NCBI RefSeq assembly: GCF_900046475.1
Contig: NZ_FCOU01000013.1
Coordinates: 1 to 64,000, forward strand
Direction of reading: 5' to 3'
DNA length: 64,000 bases
Source: Collinsella ihumii
Lineage (GTDB): Bacteria > Actinomycetota > Coriobacteriia > Coriobacteriales > Coriobacteriaceae
Part shown: positions 15,233 to 25,758 of the stretch, one piece after another
Layout: every line of letters begins with the position of its first letter
Numbering within the stretch: the first letter of the stretch is position 1
The notes under the pieces: model-generated
The model's input: the letters and a program-made list of their open reading frames with translations, nothing else
Told to the model about the DNA's origin: nothing
Database searches by the model: none
Translations under genes and position numbers: made by a program

Positions 15233-16345
15233 CTACGAAGATCGCGTCTGCGTGCGCCGGCTCTCTTCGAACTCGGTCATGTACGCGGCGAGCGCCTCGA
15301 CCGACGCCATGTCGACGGCGTTGTAGATGCTCGCGCGCATGCCTCCCACGAGGCGGTGTCCCGCGATGCCCTCGATGCCGCGCTCGCGCGCGCCGGCGAT
15401 GAAGGCGGCGTCGAGCTCGGGGGAGGCGGTCCTGAACGTCACGTTGGCGATCGAGCGCGAGGCGGGCTGGGCCGTGCCGTGGAACAGGTCGCTGCCGTCG
15501 AGCAGGTTGTAGAGCAGCTCCGCCTTGGCGCGGTTCCGCTGCTCCATGGCGGCGAGCCCGCCGGTGCGCTCGATCCAGGCAAAGACCTTGCCGCACAGGT
15601 AGATGCCGAACGTGTTGGGCGTGTTGAGCATGGAGCCCTTCGCCGCCTGGGTGCGCCAATCGAGATAGGTCGGGCAGATGGGCAGCGCCGGCCCGTCCTC
15701 GATCAGGTCCCGGCGTACGATGACGACGGTCACGCCCGCGGGGCCCGCGTTCTTCTGTGCGCCCGCGTAGACGACCCCGTAGCGCTCGATGTCGAGCGGC
15801 ATCGAGAGGAAGCAGCTCGACACGTCGGCCACGAGCGGCGCCTCGCCGGTGCTCGGGAGCTCGTGGTACATCGTGCCGAAGATGGTGTTGTTCTGGCAGA
15901 TGTGGATGTAGTCGAGGTCGCCGCATGCGGCGCGCTCGGCGATGGGGGAAAGATCGGGGATGCAGTCGAAGTTCGTGTCCTCGCTCGAGGCGAGCGCGAC
16001 CGCCTCGCCGTAGCGGCGGGCCTCCTCCCAGGCCTTCTTGGCGAAGTTGCCCGATACCACGTAGCCCGCCCGCCCGCGACGCATGAGGTTCAGCGGGATG
16101 GCGGCGAACTCGAGCGTCGCCCCGCCCTGCAGGAAGAGCACCTGGTAGGTGTCGGGAATGCTCAGGATGCGTCGTAGGCAGGCCTCGGTCTCATCGTAGA
16201 TGCGCTGGTATGCGGCCGAACGGTGGCTCATCTCCAGCACGGACATGCCGCATCCGCGGTAGTCGATCAGCTCGGACGCCGTCTGCTCGAGCACTTCGAG
16301 CGGAAGGGCGGCGGGGCCGGCGGAGAAGTTGTGCACGCGTGCCAT
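15233..16345 (-). CDS. serC: Phosphoserine aminotransferase
   Basis: A 370-residue class V PLP-dependent aminotransferase that makes phosphoserine from 3-phosphohydroxypyruvate and glutamate. The protein opens with VHNFSAGPAALPLEVLEQ. It has FLQGGATLEFAAIPLNL, the Asp of VADVSSCFLS, and the PLP lysine in YAGAQKNAGPAGVTVV. The ATG at 16345 has GGAGGTCG upstream. An extended -10 like TGCTATGCT lies about 55 bases before the start. It heads the serC-serA-M20 set. A serB-like phosphatase is not seen next to it. Confidence 0.95.
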   Translation of the reverse strand: MARVHNFSAGPAALPLEVLEQTASELIDYRGCGMSVLEMSHRSAAYQRIYDETEACLRRILSIPDTYQVLFLQGGATLEFAAIPLNLMRRGRAGYVVSGNFAKKAWEEARRYGEAVALASSEDTNFDCIPDLSPIAERAACGDLDYIHICQNNTIFGTMYHELPSTGEAPLVADVSSCFLSMPLDIERYGVVYAGAQKNAGPAGVTVVIVRRDLIEDGPALPICPTYLDWRTQAAKGSMLNTPNTFGIYLCGKVFAWIERTGGLAAMEQRNRAKAELLYNLLDGSDLFHGTAQPASRSIANVTFRTASPELDAAFIAGARERGIEGIAGHRLVGGMRASIYNAVDMASVEALAAYMTEFEESRRTQTRSS

Positions 16346-16531
16346 ATATACGCGACCTCCAGACCTGAGTCGATTGCAAAGTGCGCCTAACTCTAGCATA
16401 GCAAAGTATTTTATGCGTTTTCGTTAACCGGTGCGTAACCTCGCATGGGGGATTGGTGCCGGCTCGGATGCGGTAGCGGGAAACGTGTACAATAACGTTC
16501 AACTTGAAGTTTAAGGATTGCGAGGCAGGCC

Positions 16532-17365
16532 ATGGCGACATATGTTACCTCCGATGCGCACGGCCATCTGCGCGCATTCGATGCGGCGCTCGAGCAGATC
16601 TCCCTTGGCGCCGACGACAGGCTCTACGTGCTCGGAGACATGGTCGACCGCGGACCCGATCCGGTGGGCGTGCTGCGATTGGTCCGGAGCCTCCCCAACG
16701 CGCAGGTCCTGATGGGCAACCATGAGGACATGCTGCTCAACACGATCTCATCGGGGACCCAGCTCGATCTTCTGACCTGGGAGATGAACGGCGGGTCGTC
16801 CACGGCCGCCGGCCTCGATGCCTGCCCGCACGACGAGTACGTGGACATCATCCGCTGGATCTCTGCGCTGCCGCTGTTCGACGTGGTGAGCGCGGGCGAA
16901 AGGACGTATCTGCTCGCGCATGCCGGCATCGACGCGCTTGGCCTGCGCGGCTATCTGGCAACGGCCGGCTTCAACGCGGACACCGGATACGGCGACGTGC
17001 CGGAGGACGTGTGGCGCGCGGCGCTCGCCGAGCAGGATCCCGAGGACCTGCTGTGGACGCGCGGGGCCTTCTGGGGGGAGCCGACCGGCCTGGTCGGTCC
17101 CGACGGGCGCGGTCCCGTCGTCATCTCCGGGCACACGCCGACGGTGCTGCTGGCGCGCTACGCCGAGATGATGGGCGGACCGGTGCTCAACGAGGACGAT
17201 CGGGCGAACATGGTCGAGGTCGGAGCCTGCTGGGACACGTTCGGCGTGGCCGACCGCATCGACATCGACTGCTCGGCCGCCGCGGGCGCGCCCCACGGGC
17301 GCGTGGGAATCATGCGCCTCGACGACCACGCCGTCTTCTACGGGACCATCGAAGAGGGCGCCTGA
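16532..17365 (+). CDS. PPP-type metallophosphoesterase
   Basis: A 277-residue dinuclear metal phosphatase of the protein phosphatase / symmetrical Ap4A hydrolase group. All metal motifs are present: TSDAHGHLRAFD, LGDMVDRGPDPVG, LMGNHEDMLL, YLLAHAGIDA and VISGHTPTV. The length suits ApaH-like or PrpA-like enzymes. Whether it acts on phosphoproteins or dinucleoside polyphosphates cannot be decided by reading. It is divergent from serC and followed by a hairpin at 17403. Confidence 0.88.
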   Translation: MATYVTSDAHGHLRAFDAALEQISLGADDRLYVLGDMVDRGPDPVGVLRLVRSLPNAQVLMGNHEDMLLNTISSGTQLDLLTWEMNGGSSTAAGLDACPHDEYVDIIRWISALPLFDVVSAGERTYLLAHAGIDALGLRGYLATAGFNADTGYGDVPEDVWRAALAEQDPEDLLWTRGAFWGEPTGLVGPDGRGPVVISGHTPTVLLARYAEMMGGPVLNEDDRANMVEVGACWDTFGVADRIDIDCSAAAGAPHGRVGIMRLDDHAVFYGTIEEGA

Positions 17366-17402
17366 CGCAGAAGGGGCCGCTGTATCCGCCCGTGTGCGGA
17401 AT

Positions 17403-17434
17403 CGCACCTTGATAAAAGGTTTTCCCAAGGTGCG
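17403..17434 (+). terminator. Hairpin after phosphatase gene
   Basis: A perfect 9-bp stem CGCACCTTG / CAAGGTGCG around a 14-base A/T-rich loop. It has no strong T tract after it, so termination is probable but not certain. Confidence 0.5.
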
Positions 17435-17449
17435 CGGATGCCCTGTTTT

Positions 17450-17607
17450 GAATTTGGTATCAATTCTTGGGCAATAAGGACCGCTTCCGGGTGGATCGAG
17501 TGCCCCTCGCGGGATCGCTGGAATCTGCCGGACAAAGAAACAGCAGGTCACAGGCTTGTCAGATATGGCCGTTTTCCCTCTGTGCTTCCCGAATTGACAC
17601 CAAATTC
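17450..17607. repeat. 158-bp inverted-repeat intergenic element, copy B
   Basis: The same length as, and the reverse orientation of, the element at 5415-5572. The termini are GAATTTGGTATCAA and TTGACACCAAATTC, and most of the interior aligns after inversion. Most of the 403-base gap between the phosphatase and flippase genes is this element, the hairpin at 17403 and GC-rich sequence in which I see no gene. Confidence 0.78.
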
Positions 17608-17768
17608 ATTTTCAAAAAATAATAACCCCCTCATTCCTGGAGTTTTGCGGTGCGGTTTGCCCGCCGCGCGCATACGGGGCCCGGAATCCGCCCGTCGTGC
17701 GCCGTCGCCGCGCGAGACGCGCCCCTGGAAGGCCAAGGGCCCGCATTCGCTAAAAAACCGGGGCCTCC

Positions 17769-19253
17769 CTAGGCGAAGGGGTCGGCTCGGCGCGTGATCT
17801 CCTTGCGAATCTGGGCGTATTGCCAGACCAGCAGGCAGAGCAGCAGCGTCATCACGGCGAGGTAGCTCGCCACGGCGCCCGCGAGGCCGAACAGGTTCAC
17901 GAGCGCGAGCGGCAGCGCGACCGACGCCGCGAACGCGATGAGGTACAGGCGGATCACGTCGCCCTGGCGCCTCAGCACGGTGATGATCGCATACAGGAAA
18001 TCGATGACGGCCGTGACACCGCCGGCGGCGACCATGCAGTAGGCGAGCGGGCGGAACTGCTCGAAGTCGACGCCGTACATGAAGCTCATGAGCGGGATGC
18101 CGATCGAGCCCAAAAAGAGCCCGCACACGATCGAGATGATGACGACCACGCCCACGACGGCGCCGATGATGAGGTCGAATCGACGGCGCTTGCGCGGGTT
18201 CGACCAGATACTCGCCAGGCGCACGAGCTGCGGCTTGTAGATAAAGCCCGTCGCCAGCAGGATCCCCTGCGCCGGGAAGTACAACGCGTTGAAGTAGAGC
18301 TGGTTCTCGTAGGCGATGGACCCCTCCATCACGAACTTGGGCATGCTCTCGATGAGGTTGAACATGAACAGGGCGCAAAACAGCGGGAAGCCCTGCGTGA
18401 ACAGGCGCGCCACCTCCTTCATGCTCGCCGGACGCGACTTCTCGGTCTCAAGCAGGGCGAGCGGGACGGTGACGAGCACGAAGGTTGCGGCGGCGGCGAT
18501 CGCCATGCCCACCGAGGCGATCTCCAGGCTGCGCGTCACGAACAGGAGCACGGAGAACGCCGCCACGATCGCGACGGAGCGCAGCGCCTGGCTGATGCCG
18601 GCGAGATAGAGCTTGTCGGCCTGCTGGAGCCTGCCCTCGTAGACGTCGGCGACACCGTCGAGCACCTTGTAGACGAACACGCCCGCGCAGATGGTCGTCA
18701 TGGAGGCGTCGTAGTCGCGCAGGGCGCAGTACAGCGCGCCGACGGCAAGGGCGACGATGCTCGTCAGCCAGCGGTTGATCTGGTAGGAGGAAAACGAGTT
18801 CGCCTCCTCGATGTCCGAGACCTGGTAGTTGCGGATGCCGTAGTTCGACGCGATCATCAGCAGGGTGCCCACGACGAACGCCATGGAGAACATGCCGGCG
18901 CCCTCGACGCCGGCGAGCTGGGTCGCAACGACGGTGAGCAGCGGGAAGGTGAACCCCCAGACCGAGGTGCCGATGGTGTTCCACAGGTAGTCGCGCGTGG
19001 TGCTGCCCTCTTCGTACTGGGCCTCCTGCTCGGAGAGGGAGCCCTCGTAGACGGATTGCAGCAGGCGGTTCCACCAGCGGTTGACGAGACGGGCGATAGG
19101 GCCGGTGCGATGCGGGCGCGACGGCGTGCGCGCCGGCGTCGCGGGCGGAACGGAGCTTGCGGGTACGGTGCGGTACTGCGGCTTGCCGACGGCGCGGGCG
19201 GCTGCGCGAGCTGCGCGTCGGGCGCGCAGGCGGTCGAGAAGTGAGAGAGCCAT
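17769..19253 (-). CDS. Oligosaccharide flippase-like (Wzx/MATE) membrane protein
   Basis: A 494-residue polytopic protein with about 12-14 membrane helices after a basic N-terminal tail of roughly 70 residues (LDRLRARRAARAAARAVGK and onward). The first conserved segment is DYLWNTIGTSVWGFTFPLLT, as in polysaccharide flippases (lipid-linked sugar export). YGIRNYQVSDIEE and YKVLDGVADVYEGRLQQ are also of that type. No glycosyltransferase cluster surrounds it, so the exported glycan is unknown. GGAGG lies 4 bases before the ATG at 19253. Confidence 0.8.
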   Translation of the reverse strand: MALSLLDRLRARRAARAAARAVGKPQYRTVPASSVPPATPARTPSRPHRTGPIARLVNRWWNRLLQSVYEGSLSEQEAQYEEGSTTRDYLWNTIGTSVWGFTFPLLTVVATQLAGVEGAGMFSMAFVVGTLLMIASNYGIRNYQVSDIEEANSFSSYQINRWLTSIVALAVGALYCALRDYDASMTTICAGVFVYKVLDGVADVYEGRLQQADKLYLAGISQALRSVAIVAAFSVLLFVTRSLEIASVGMAIAAAATFVLVTVPLALLETEKSRPASMKEVARLFTQGFPLFCALFMFNLIESMPKFVMEGSIAYENQLYFNALYFPAQGILLATGFIYKPQLVRLASIWSNPRKRRRFDLIIGAVVGVVVIISIVCGLFLGSIGIPLMSFMYGVDFEQFRPLAYCMVAAGGVTAVIDFLYAIITVLRRQGDVIRLYLIAFAASVALPLALVNLFGLAGAVASYLAVMTLLLCLLVWQYAQIRKEITRRADPFA

Positions 19254-19555
19254 GAGCCTCCAGAAGAATCGATGTCCCCCACATGATACGTTGCCGTCGG
19301 CTCCCCTGTGGGGGAAGGGCCCACATCTGCCGTTTCGTTCCATATTGGTAGGGGGCCGCCGGGGTGGCGCGGAATCGATCGGCGTCGCCGTGCCCTTCTT
19401 GGAAGACGCGCTGCCGTGACATAGACGGTTCGGCGCAGATAGCCATGCGCCGATTTCATGGCGACGGCGCGTTTTCATGACGGCTGTTGCGGTATGCTGA
19501 TGGTGCTGATATCGAAATTATTTTCCATTCCGGTTTTTCATCGTGAAGGAGTCCC
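19254..19555. other. Divergent spacer, no gene seen
   Basis: 302 bases between the minus-strand flippase and the plus-strand lactate permease must hold both promoters. A GTGGGGGAAGGGCCCACA near-dyad lies at about 19309-19326. The last 60 bases are A/T-richer (GAAATTATTTTCCATTCC) and end in AAGGAG for the permease. I see no coding frame that looks real. Confidence 0.5.
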
Positions 19556-21112
19556 ATGGATCTGCTCGCATTCATCCTGGCGCTCGCCCCGATCCTGTGG
19601 CTGGTGGTCGTCCTGCTCGTCTTCAGGCTTCCGGCGTGGAAGGCTGCCATCGGCTCGTTTCTCATCGCCTGCGCCCTCGCGTTCCTCATGTGGCACCTGC
19701 CTCTGCGCGAGGTGGCGACGGCGAGCCTCGAGGGCTTCTGCATGGCGCTCTGGCCGATCGTCTTGGTCATCATCGCCGCGGTCTTCGCCTACAACCTGTG
19801 CGTGAGCACGGGCGCGATGGATGTGATCGGCAGGATGATCTGCTCCATCTCGAGCGACCGCCGCATTCTCGCCCTGCTGATCGCCTGGTGCTTCGGCGGC
19901 TTCATGGAGGGCATGGCGGGCTTCGGCACCGCGGTCGCCATCCCCGCCGGCATGCTCGTGGGCCTCGGGTTCAGCCCCCTGTCGTCGGTGCTCGTCTGCC
20001 TGCTGGCCAACGGCGTGCCCACGCCCTACGGGTCCATCGGCATCCCGACGGTCTCGCTCGCGGGCCTCGTGGGGCTCGACCCCGCGCAGCTCGCCTTCAC
20101 CGAGGCGATCCAGCTCGCCCCGTTCTTCATCGCGGCGCCCTTCCTGATCGTGCTCGTGGCGGGGTCGGGCAACACCCAGACCGCCTCGTTTACCGTCCGC
20201 ATGCGGGGCGTCGGCGTCATCGCCCTCGTCTCGGGCGTGTCGTTCATCGTGCCCACGGCGGTCGTGGCCGCGCTGGTGGGGCCCGAGCTCTCGGTCGTGG
20301 TCGGCTCCATCTGCTCGCTGGCCTGCACGGCCCTGCTGGGCATGCGCGCAGAGCGGGCCGACGTGCTCGACGCACGGTTCCATATGAAGGTCGACCGGTC
20401 GCAGGCGGTCGGCATCCGCGAGGCGCTCGTCGCCTGGTCCACCTTCATCTTGATTTTCGTGCTCCTCATGGGGACCTCGAAGCTCGTGGCGCCCCTCAAC
20501 GCATGGCTCGCGCAATTCAGCTCGACGGTCGTCGTGTACACCGGTGCGGACCCCGGCTCGCTGTCGTTTTCCTGGGTGAACACGCCCGGCGTGTGGATCA
20601 TCGTCGCCGCTCTGGCGGGCGGGCGCATCCAGGGCGCGGGGGCAGGCCAGATGGCGCGGGTGTTCGCCGCCACGGTTCGGCAGATGATGCCGACGGTCGT
20701 CACTATGCTCGCGGTGCTCGGGTGCGCCAAGGTGATGGGCTATGCGGGCATGATCTCGTCCATCTCCGCGTTCTGCATCCAGATGACCGGGGGCCTCTAT
20801 CCTCTGGTGGCGCCGTGGATCGGCATGGTGGGCGCCTTCGTGACCGGCTCGGGGACGAGCTCCGGCATGCTGTTCGGTCCCGTGCAGGCACAGGCCGCCT
20901 CGGCGCTCGGGGCCGATCCGTACTGGATGGTCGCCCTGAACGAGCTCGGCGTCGCGGCGGGCAAGATGCTCTCGCCGCAGACCCTCGCCATCGGTCTCGC
21001 CTCGGTGCGCGTGGTGGGGAAGGACGCGGAGCTCCTGCGCTCGGTCCTGCCGTACGCGCTGGGCTTTTTGGTTGCGATGTCGCTGATCGCGATGGCGGGC
21101 ACGATGCTGTAG
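19556..21112 (+). CDS. lctP: L-lactate permease (LctP family)
   Basis: A 518-residue membrane symporter for lactate/glycolate with about 13 helices. Signature regions are FGGFMEGMAGFGTAVAIPAG, ANGVPTPYGSIGIPT, AGGRIQGAGAGQMARVF and TGSGTSSGMLFGPVQ, with the terminal LSPQTLAIGLASVRVVGKDA. GAAGGAG lies six bases before the ATG. It precedes pckA, and the two could serve lactate uptake and gluconeogenesis or anaplerotic CO2 fixation. The 450-base gap and the large palindrome between them suggest separate transcription. Confidence 0.9.
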   Translation: MDLLAFILALAPILWLVVVLLVFRLPAWKAAIGSFLIACALAFLMWHLPLREVATASLEGFCMALWPIVLVIIAAVFAYNLCVSTGAMDVIGRMICSISSDRRILALLIAWCFGGFMEGMAGFGTAVAIPAGMLVGLGFSPLSSVLVCLLANGVPTPYGSIGIPTVSLAGLVGLDPAQLAFTEAIQLAPFFIAAPFLIVLVAGSGNTQTASFTVRMRGVGVIALVSGVSFIVPTAVVAALVGPELSVVVGSICSLACTALLGMRAERADVLDARFHMKVDRSQAVGIREALVAWSTFILIFVLLMGTSKLVAPLNAWLAQFSSTVVVYTGADPGSLSFSWVNTPGVWIIVAALAGGRIQGAGAGQMARVFAATVRQMMPTVVTMLAVLGCAKVMGYAGMISSISAFCIQMTGGLYPLVAPWIGMVGAFVTGSGTSSGMLFGPVQAQAASALGADPYWMVALNELGVAAGKMLSPQTLAIGLASVRVVGKDAELLRSVLPYALGFLVAMSLIAMAGTML

Positions 21113-21169
21113 GGGAGCGGTTGGCCCTCGGGCTACCGACCAGTTTATTCCGCACCGCGTGCCCCGTGG

Positions 21170-21257
21170 TGCAACTCCGACGGTATCACCCGGCCGGAAT
21201 GCACGGAATCGCCGCCGATTCCGTGCATTCCGGCCGGGTGATACCGTCACTGTTGCA
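21170..21257. repeat. Perfect 33-bp-arm palindrome with 4-base loop
   Basis: Arms 21179-21211 and 21216-21248 are exact reverse complements around the loop CCGC. After a three-base gap on each side, TGCAAC and GTTGCA pair again, so the whole structure spans 88 bases. Each arm contains CACCCGGCCGGAATGCACGG. No T tract follows, and it lies between lctP and pckA. Perfect arms of this length rarely persist without selection or recent templated repair. Confidence 0.85.
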
Positions 21258-21562
21258 GGTTGAAGTAAGCGGATCCGGTGCGGTGCGGCGGGGGGCGTCC
21301 GGCGGGCCATCGAGCGCCCCGGCGAAACGAAATGCACCTTTATACCATTTCTCGGAGCCTCGTGCGACCCTCGAATAGGTATCCGGTACATTTGTGCCCC
21401 GTTGCTGTTCTTTCACCGATATCTCGCTATACGGGGAGTCACTTCTGCAGGTATTATGTAGCAAGTGCGCTGTCCTCTCGGGACAACGCCCCATCCAACG
21501 TGGGTTTATTTAGTAGGGCGCCTTGCGCCGAGCATCGCGCCGAGTATGAAAGGTTGCTGCTT
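21258..21562 (+). other. Long pckA leader region, no gene seen
   Basis: About 300 bases separate the palindrome from pckA. A possible -10 TATTAT is at about 21453-21458. The leader beyond it is about 100 bases and contains GGGCGCCTTGCGCCGAGCATC, a short GC hairpin candidate. I find no convincing riboswitch and no coding frame. Confidence 0.4.
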
Positions 21563-23152
<1,590 letters not shown>

Positions 23153-23177
23153 GGCGCATCACCGCCCTTGCCTTCTT

Positions 23178-23225
23178 GCGAACCCGCTCGCCGCACTCGA
23201 TTGCGGCGGGCGGGTTCGCCCTTTT
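23178..23225 (+). terminator. Rho-independent terminator of pckA
   Basis: GCGAACCCGC and GCGGGTTCGC form the base of a long GC stem with a second CGCCGC/GCGGCG pairing, followed by CCCTTTTC. It lies 26 bases after the pckA stop. Confidence 0.85.
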
Positions 23226-23372
23226 CGGGGCGCGGGCGACCGGATCGCCGCCGCCTGGCCGTCCCCTCCTTTGTCGCGTCTGTGAAGACCGGTTGACCCC
23301 GTTTGAACTGCAGGAACACATCGATAGAATGAATGTTGACGCGTTAACAAGTTACGGATGGAAGGAGGCCCC

Positions 23373-23822
23373 GTGGAGACGGAGCGATTCGAGGATTTCG
23401 TGGGCCTCATCACGCTGATCTCCAAAGAGATCCAGCGCATCAAGACGGTCGAGGCCTCCAAGCTGGGTCTCAAGGGATCCGACATCATGTGCTTGTACTA
23501 CCTGGGGCAGCATGAGGAGGGGCTGACCGGATCCGAGCTTGCGCGCGAGGCGGACGTCACGCGCGCCGCGGTCTCGCGCACGCTTGCCCATCTGGAGGAG
23601 GACGGTTTCGTCGAGGTCGCGGGCGAGCAGAAGACGGGGTCGCGCTACCGGGCTCCGGTGCGCCTGACCAAGCGCGGCCGCGAGGTCACCGATACGGTGG
23701 GCGAGATCATCCGCCGCGTCGTCGCGGAGGCGGGCGAGGAGCTTGGCGACATCCAGCGCATCCAGATGTACCGCTCGCTGAACCTCATCCTCGAACGGCT
23801 CAAGGGCATCTCGCGCGACTGA
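23373..23822 (+). CDS. MarR-family transcriptional regulator
   Basis: A 149-residue winged-helix repressor. The helix-turn-helix is GLTGSELAREADVTRAAVSR, followed by the wing VEVAGEQKTGSRYRAPVRLT and the C-terminal dimer helices. The GTG at 23373 is chosen because AAGGAGG lies four bases upstream; an in-frame ATG at 23358 would overlap that site. A TTGACG at about 23337 may be its -35. It is convergent with the Fur-type gene. No obvious target gene is adjacent, so its ligand is unknown. Confidence 0.85.
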   Translation: METERFEDFVGLITLISKEIQRIKTVEASKLGLKGSDIMCLYYLGQHEEGLTGSELAREADVTRAAVSRTLAHLEEDGFVEVAGEQKTGSRYRAPVRLTKRGREVTDTVGEIIRRVVAEAGEELGDIQRIQMYRSLNLILERLKGISRD

Positions 23823-23831
23823 TCGCGAAAG

Positions 23832-24233
23832 CTACTGTTCAGGGTTTTCTGCGCGCTGGCAGTTCGGGCAGATGCCGGTGAAGATGGTGCTGTGCCCCGT
23901 GACGGCGTAGCCGGTGCCGGTTGCGACGGCGTTGTCGGCCGACTCGTCATAGGGGAGCGTGGCGTCGATGACGGCTCCGCATTCGGTGCACACGACGTGC
24001 GCGTGCGCGTCGAGGCGCAGGTCAAAGCGGTCGCCGCCGGGCGCCTTGACGCAGGTGATCGCATGGGTGTCTTCCAGAAGGCGCAGATTGCGGTAGACCG
24101 TGGCCCGGCTGATCTTGTCGTCCTGACGACGGACGTCGAGGTAGATGTCCTCGGCGGTGGGGTGGTCGTTGCGAGAGCGCACCGCGTCGAGCACGAGCGT
24201 GCGCTGCTTGGTGTTCCTGCGCTGCACCGTCAT
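23832..24233 (-). CDS. Fur/PerR-family metal-dependent repressor
   Basis: A 133-residue ferric-uptake-regulator family protein. The winged helix holds KQRTLVLDAVRSRNDHPTAE and ISRATVYRNLRLLED. The regulatory region is DRFDLRLDAHAHVVCTECG, and two CxxC pairs (CTEC, CPNC) form the structural zinc site. The DAHAHVVC block is compatible with PerR-like peroxide sensing or Fur/Zur, and I cannot separate these. AAGGAGG is 7 bases before the ATG at 24233. A possible promoter TTGATT-17-TGAAAT lies upstream on the minus strand. Confidence 0.88.
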   Translation of the reverse strand: MTVQRRNTKQRTLVLDAVRSRNDHPTAEDIYLDVRRQDDKISRATVYRNLRLLEDTHAITCVKAPGGDRFDLRLDAHAHVVCTECGAVIDATLPYDESADNAVATGTGYAVTGHSTIFTGICPNCQRAENPEQ

Positions 24234-24341
24234 GGCGCCCTCCTTTTCAACTGACCTCATGTGCATTTCAGCAAAAGAAAAAGCCCGAATCAAGGTATGG
24301 CGTCCGTCTCCATAAAATGACACCTGCTTTGGCGCTTTTTT

Positions 24342-24381
24342 GGATGGGTCCTGTGGGGACGGGTTCATTTCGACCCATCCC
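24342..24381. repeat. 40-bp palindromic repeat, copy B
   Basis: GGATGGGTC ... GACCCATCC is a perfect 9-bp terminal dyad enclosing GGGGACGGGTTCATTTC. It is the near reverse complement of 10341-10380. Directly downstream of rnhA on the minus strand, it is followed by a run of six A's in the transcript sense (CATCCAAAAAAGCGCC), so it is not a classical T-tract terminator in that direction. On the plus strand a GGCGCTTTTTTGG precedes it. Confidence 0.55.
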
Positions 24382-24394
24382 CTAAAAGGCGCCG

Positions 24395-24883
24395 TTAATC
24401 GACGTCGCCCTCCACGAAGCCCTCGTCGACATAGAGCGGCCCGTTGTCGGCGGCGCTCGTGGCGAGCTGGTCGCAGCGCTCGTTGAAGGTGTGGCCGGCG
24501 TGGCCCTTGACCCACACGAAAGTGACCTGGTGCTGCTGCTTCGCTGCGAGCAGGCGCCGCCACAGGTCGGGGTTCTTCACCGGCTTCTTCGCCGCGGTCT
24601 TCCAGCCGCGCTTCTGCCAGCCCTCGATCCAGTGCTTGTTGAACGCGTTCACCACGTACTGCGAATCGGAGTGCAGCTCGACGGTGCAGGGGCGGTTGAG
24701 CACCTCGAGCGCGGCGATGACCGCCATGAGCTCCATGCGGTTGTTGGTGGTGCGCTCGTATCCGCGCGACAGTTCGAGCACGTGCACCTTGCCCGAAGGA
24801 GCGGTGTAGCGCAGCACGGCTCCGTATCCGCCGGGGCCGGGGTTGCCGCGTGCGGCGCCGTCGGTATAGATGGTGACGTTCAA
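24395..24883 (-). CDS. rnhA: Ribonuclease HI
   Basis: A 162-residue RNase H that removes RNA from RNA-DNA hybrids. The catalytic acids are in [16 protein letters not shown] (D), [13 protein letters not shown] (E), [13 protein letters not shown] (D) and [11 protein letters not shown] (D). The basic handle [20 protein letters not shown] identifies the type I bacterial form. A TTG start at 24883 is inferred: AAAGGAT lies 8 bases upstream and the protein then begins LNVTIYTDG as expected. The alternative ATG at 24922 would add 13 residues and overlap the stop of the acylphosphatase gene. Confidence 0.93.
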   Translation of the reverse strand: MNVTIYTDGAARGNPGPGGYGAVLRYTAPSGKVHVLELSRGYERTTNNRMELMAVIAALEVLNRPCTVELHSDSQYVVNAFNKHWIEGWQKRGWKTAAKKPVKNPDLWRRLLAAKQQHQVTFVWVKGHAGHTFNERCDQLATSAADNGPLYVDEGFVEGDVD

Positions 24884-24921
24884 GCGTTGGATCCTTTCTG
24901 AACGGACATCAAGCCGAACCA

Positions 24922-25353
24922 TTATAGAGTGATGCCGGGCTCGTAGCGCGCCTCGAACGACGTCTCGTCCGCGATCACGGGAATCTCGCGCTTCTCCTCA
25001 AGCCAGATGCGGTTGGCGAACCGTCGGTAATACGCATGGAGCTCGTCAAGATGGACGATGACCTGCTTCGGAGTCCCCTGGATCTCCATCTCGACCGAGC
25101 CGTCGGACAGATTCATGACCCAGCCCGTCATACCGTGCTCGCGCGCGAGCCCCATGTTGGTCCAGCGGAATCCCACGCCCTGCACCTCCCCGGTGAAGCG
25201 CAGGTAGAGCCGGATGGGGCGCTCCTCGTGCAGCGGGTCGCCGATGCGGTCCTGCATGGTTTCGATGAGCTGTGCCTCTTGGGGGCTTCGCACCGTGGGC
25301 GCCTTCGTGTCGTCTGCCGAGCCCCATGCGCGAATGCGATCCAACAGTCCCAT
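24922..25353 (-). CDS. acyP: Acylphosphatase with N-terminal extension
   Basis: A 143-residue protein; the acylphosphatase domain is about residues 50-140. The catalytic loop is [19 protein letters not shown] with the essential Arg, and the catalytic Asn is in [14 protein letters not shown]. The family hydrolyses acyl phosphates. The first 50 residues ([18 protein letters not shown] and on) are extra compared with the usual 90-residue enzyme and have no match I recognise. GGAGG lies before the ATG at 25353. rnhA follows 38 bases later on the same strand. Confidence 0.88.
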   Translation of the reverse strand: MGLLDRIRAWGSADDTKAPTVRSPQEAQLIETMQDRIGDPLHEERPIRLYLRFTGEVQGVGFRWTNMGLAREHGMTGWVMNLSDGSVEMEIQGTPKQVIVHLDELHAYYRRFANRIWLEEKREIPVIADETSFEARYEPGITL

Positions 25354-25447
25354 GTGCGGCCTCCATCTCCCGGACGTTTCATCCAGTGTAGCGGTTTCGA
25401 GGGGCAAGGGAGGTCTTTGGTCACAGGGGACAAGGTAATAGGGGATA

Positions 25448-25648
25448 ATGGAGGAGAAAGACGACATGGAGGAGACGTACATGGAGTTATTGGTCTACCT
25501 AGGCATCCTGCTTGTGATAGCCGCCGTCATATCGCTGGTGCTGTCGTTTTTGGGCACGGTGCTTGTCGGCGCGCTGCGCCTGCTGCCCGTCGTGTTCGTG
25601 GCGCTCGCCATCGCCGTGTTCGTCCGGTGGTATCGCGACCGTCACTGA
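25448..25648 (+). CDS. Small single/double-pass membrane protein
   Basis: A 66-residue protein dominated by hydrophobic residues (VYLGILLVIAAVISLVLSFL and VGALRLLPVVFVALAIAVFV) with a basic RWYRDRH tail, so probably two helices with the tail in the cytoplasm. Three in-frame ATGs are possible (25448, 25466, 25481). The last two have GGAGGAG upstream, so the real protein may be 55-60 residues. No family recognised. Confidence 0.55.
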   Translation: MEEKDDMEETYMELLVYLGILLVIAAVISLVLSFLGTVLVGALRLLPVVFVALAIAVFVRWYRDRH

Positions 25649-25758
25649 TCGGGGCCGCCTCCCGAGGACCCTTATCGAAGTTTCCCTTGGCAAACGTTTT
25701 GCAATATGCAACAATCCCGATAACAATTAACGGGCTGCGACTATGTTGGGGAGCCATC

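Noticed and set aside
13562-16177. Very long plus-strand open frame (871 codons) opposite serA/serC
   Set aside because: High GC with strong third-position bias leaves antisense frames open. The translation is His/Arg/Ala-rich and the minus-strand genes are unmistakable.
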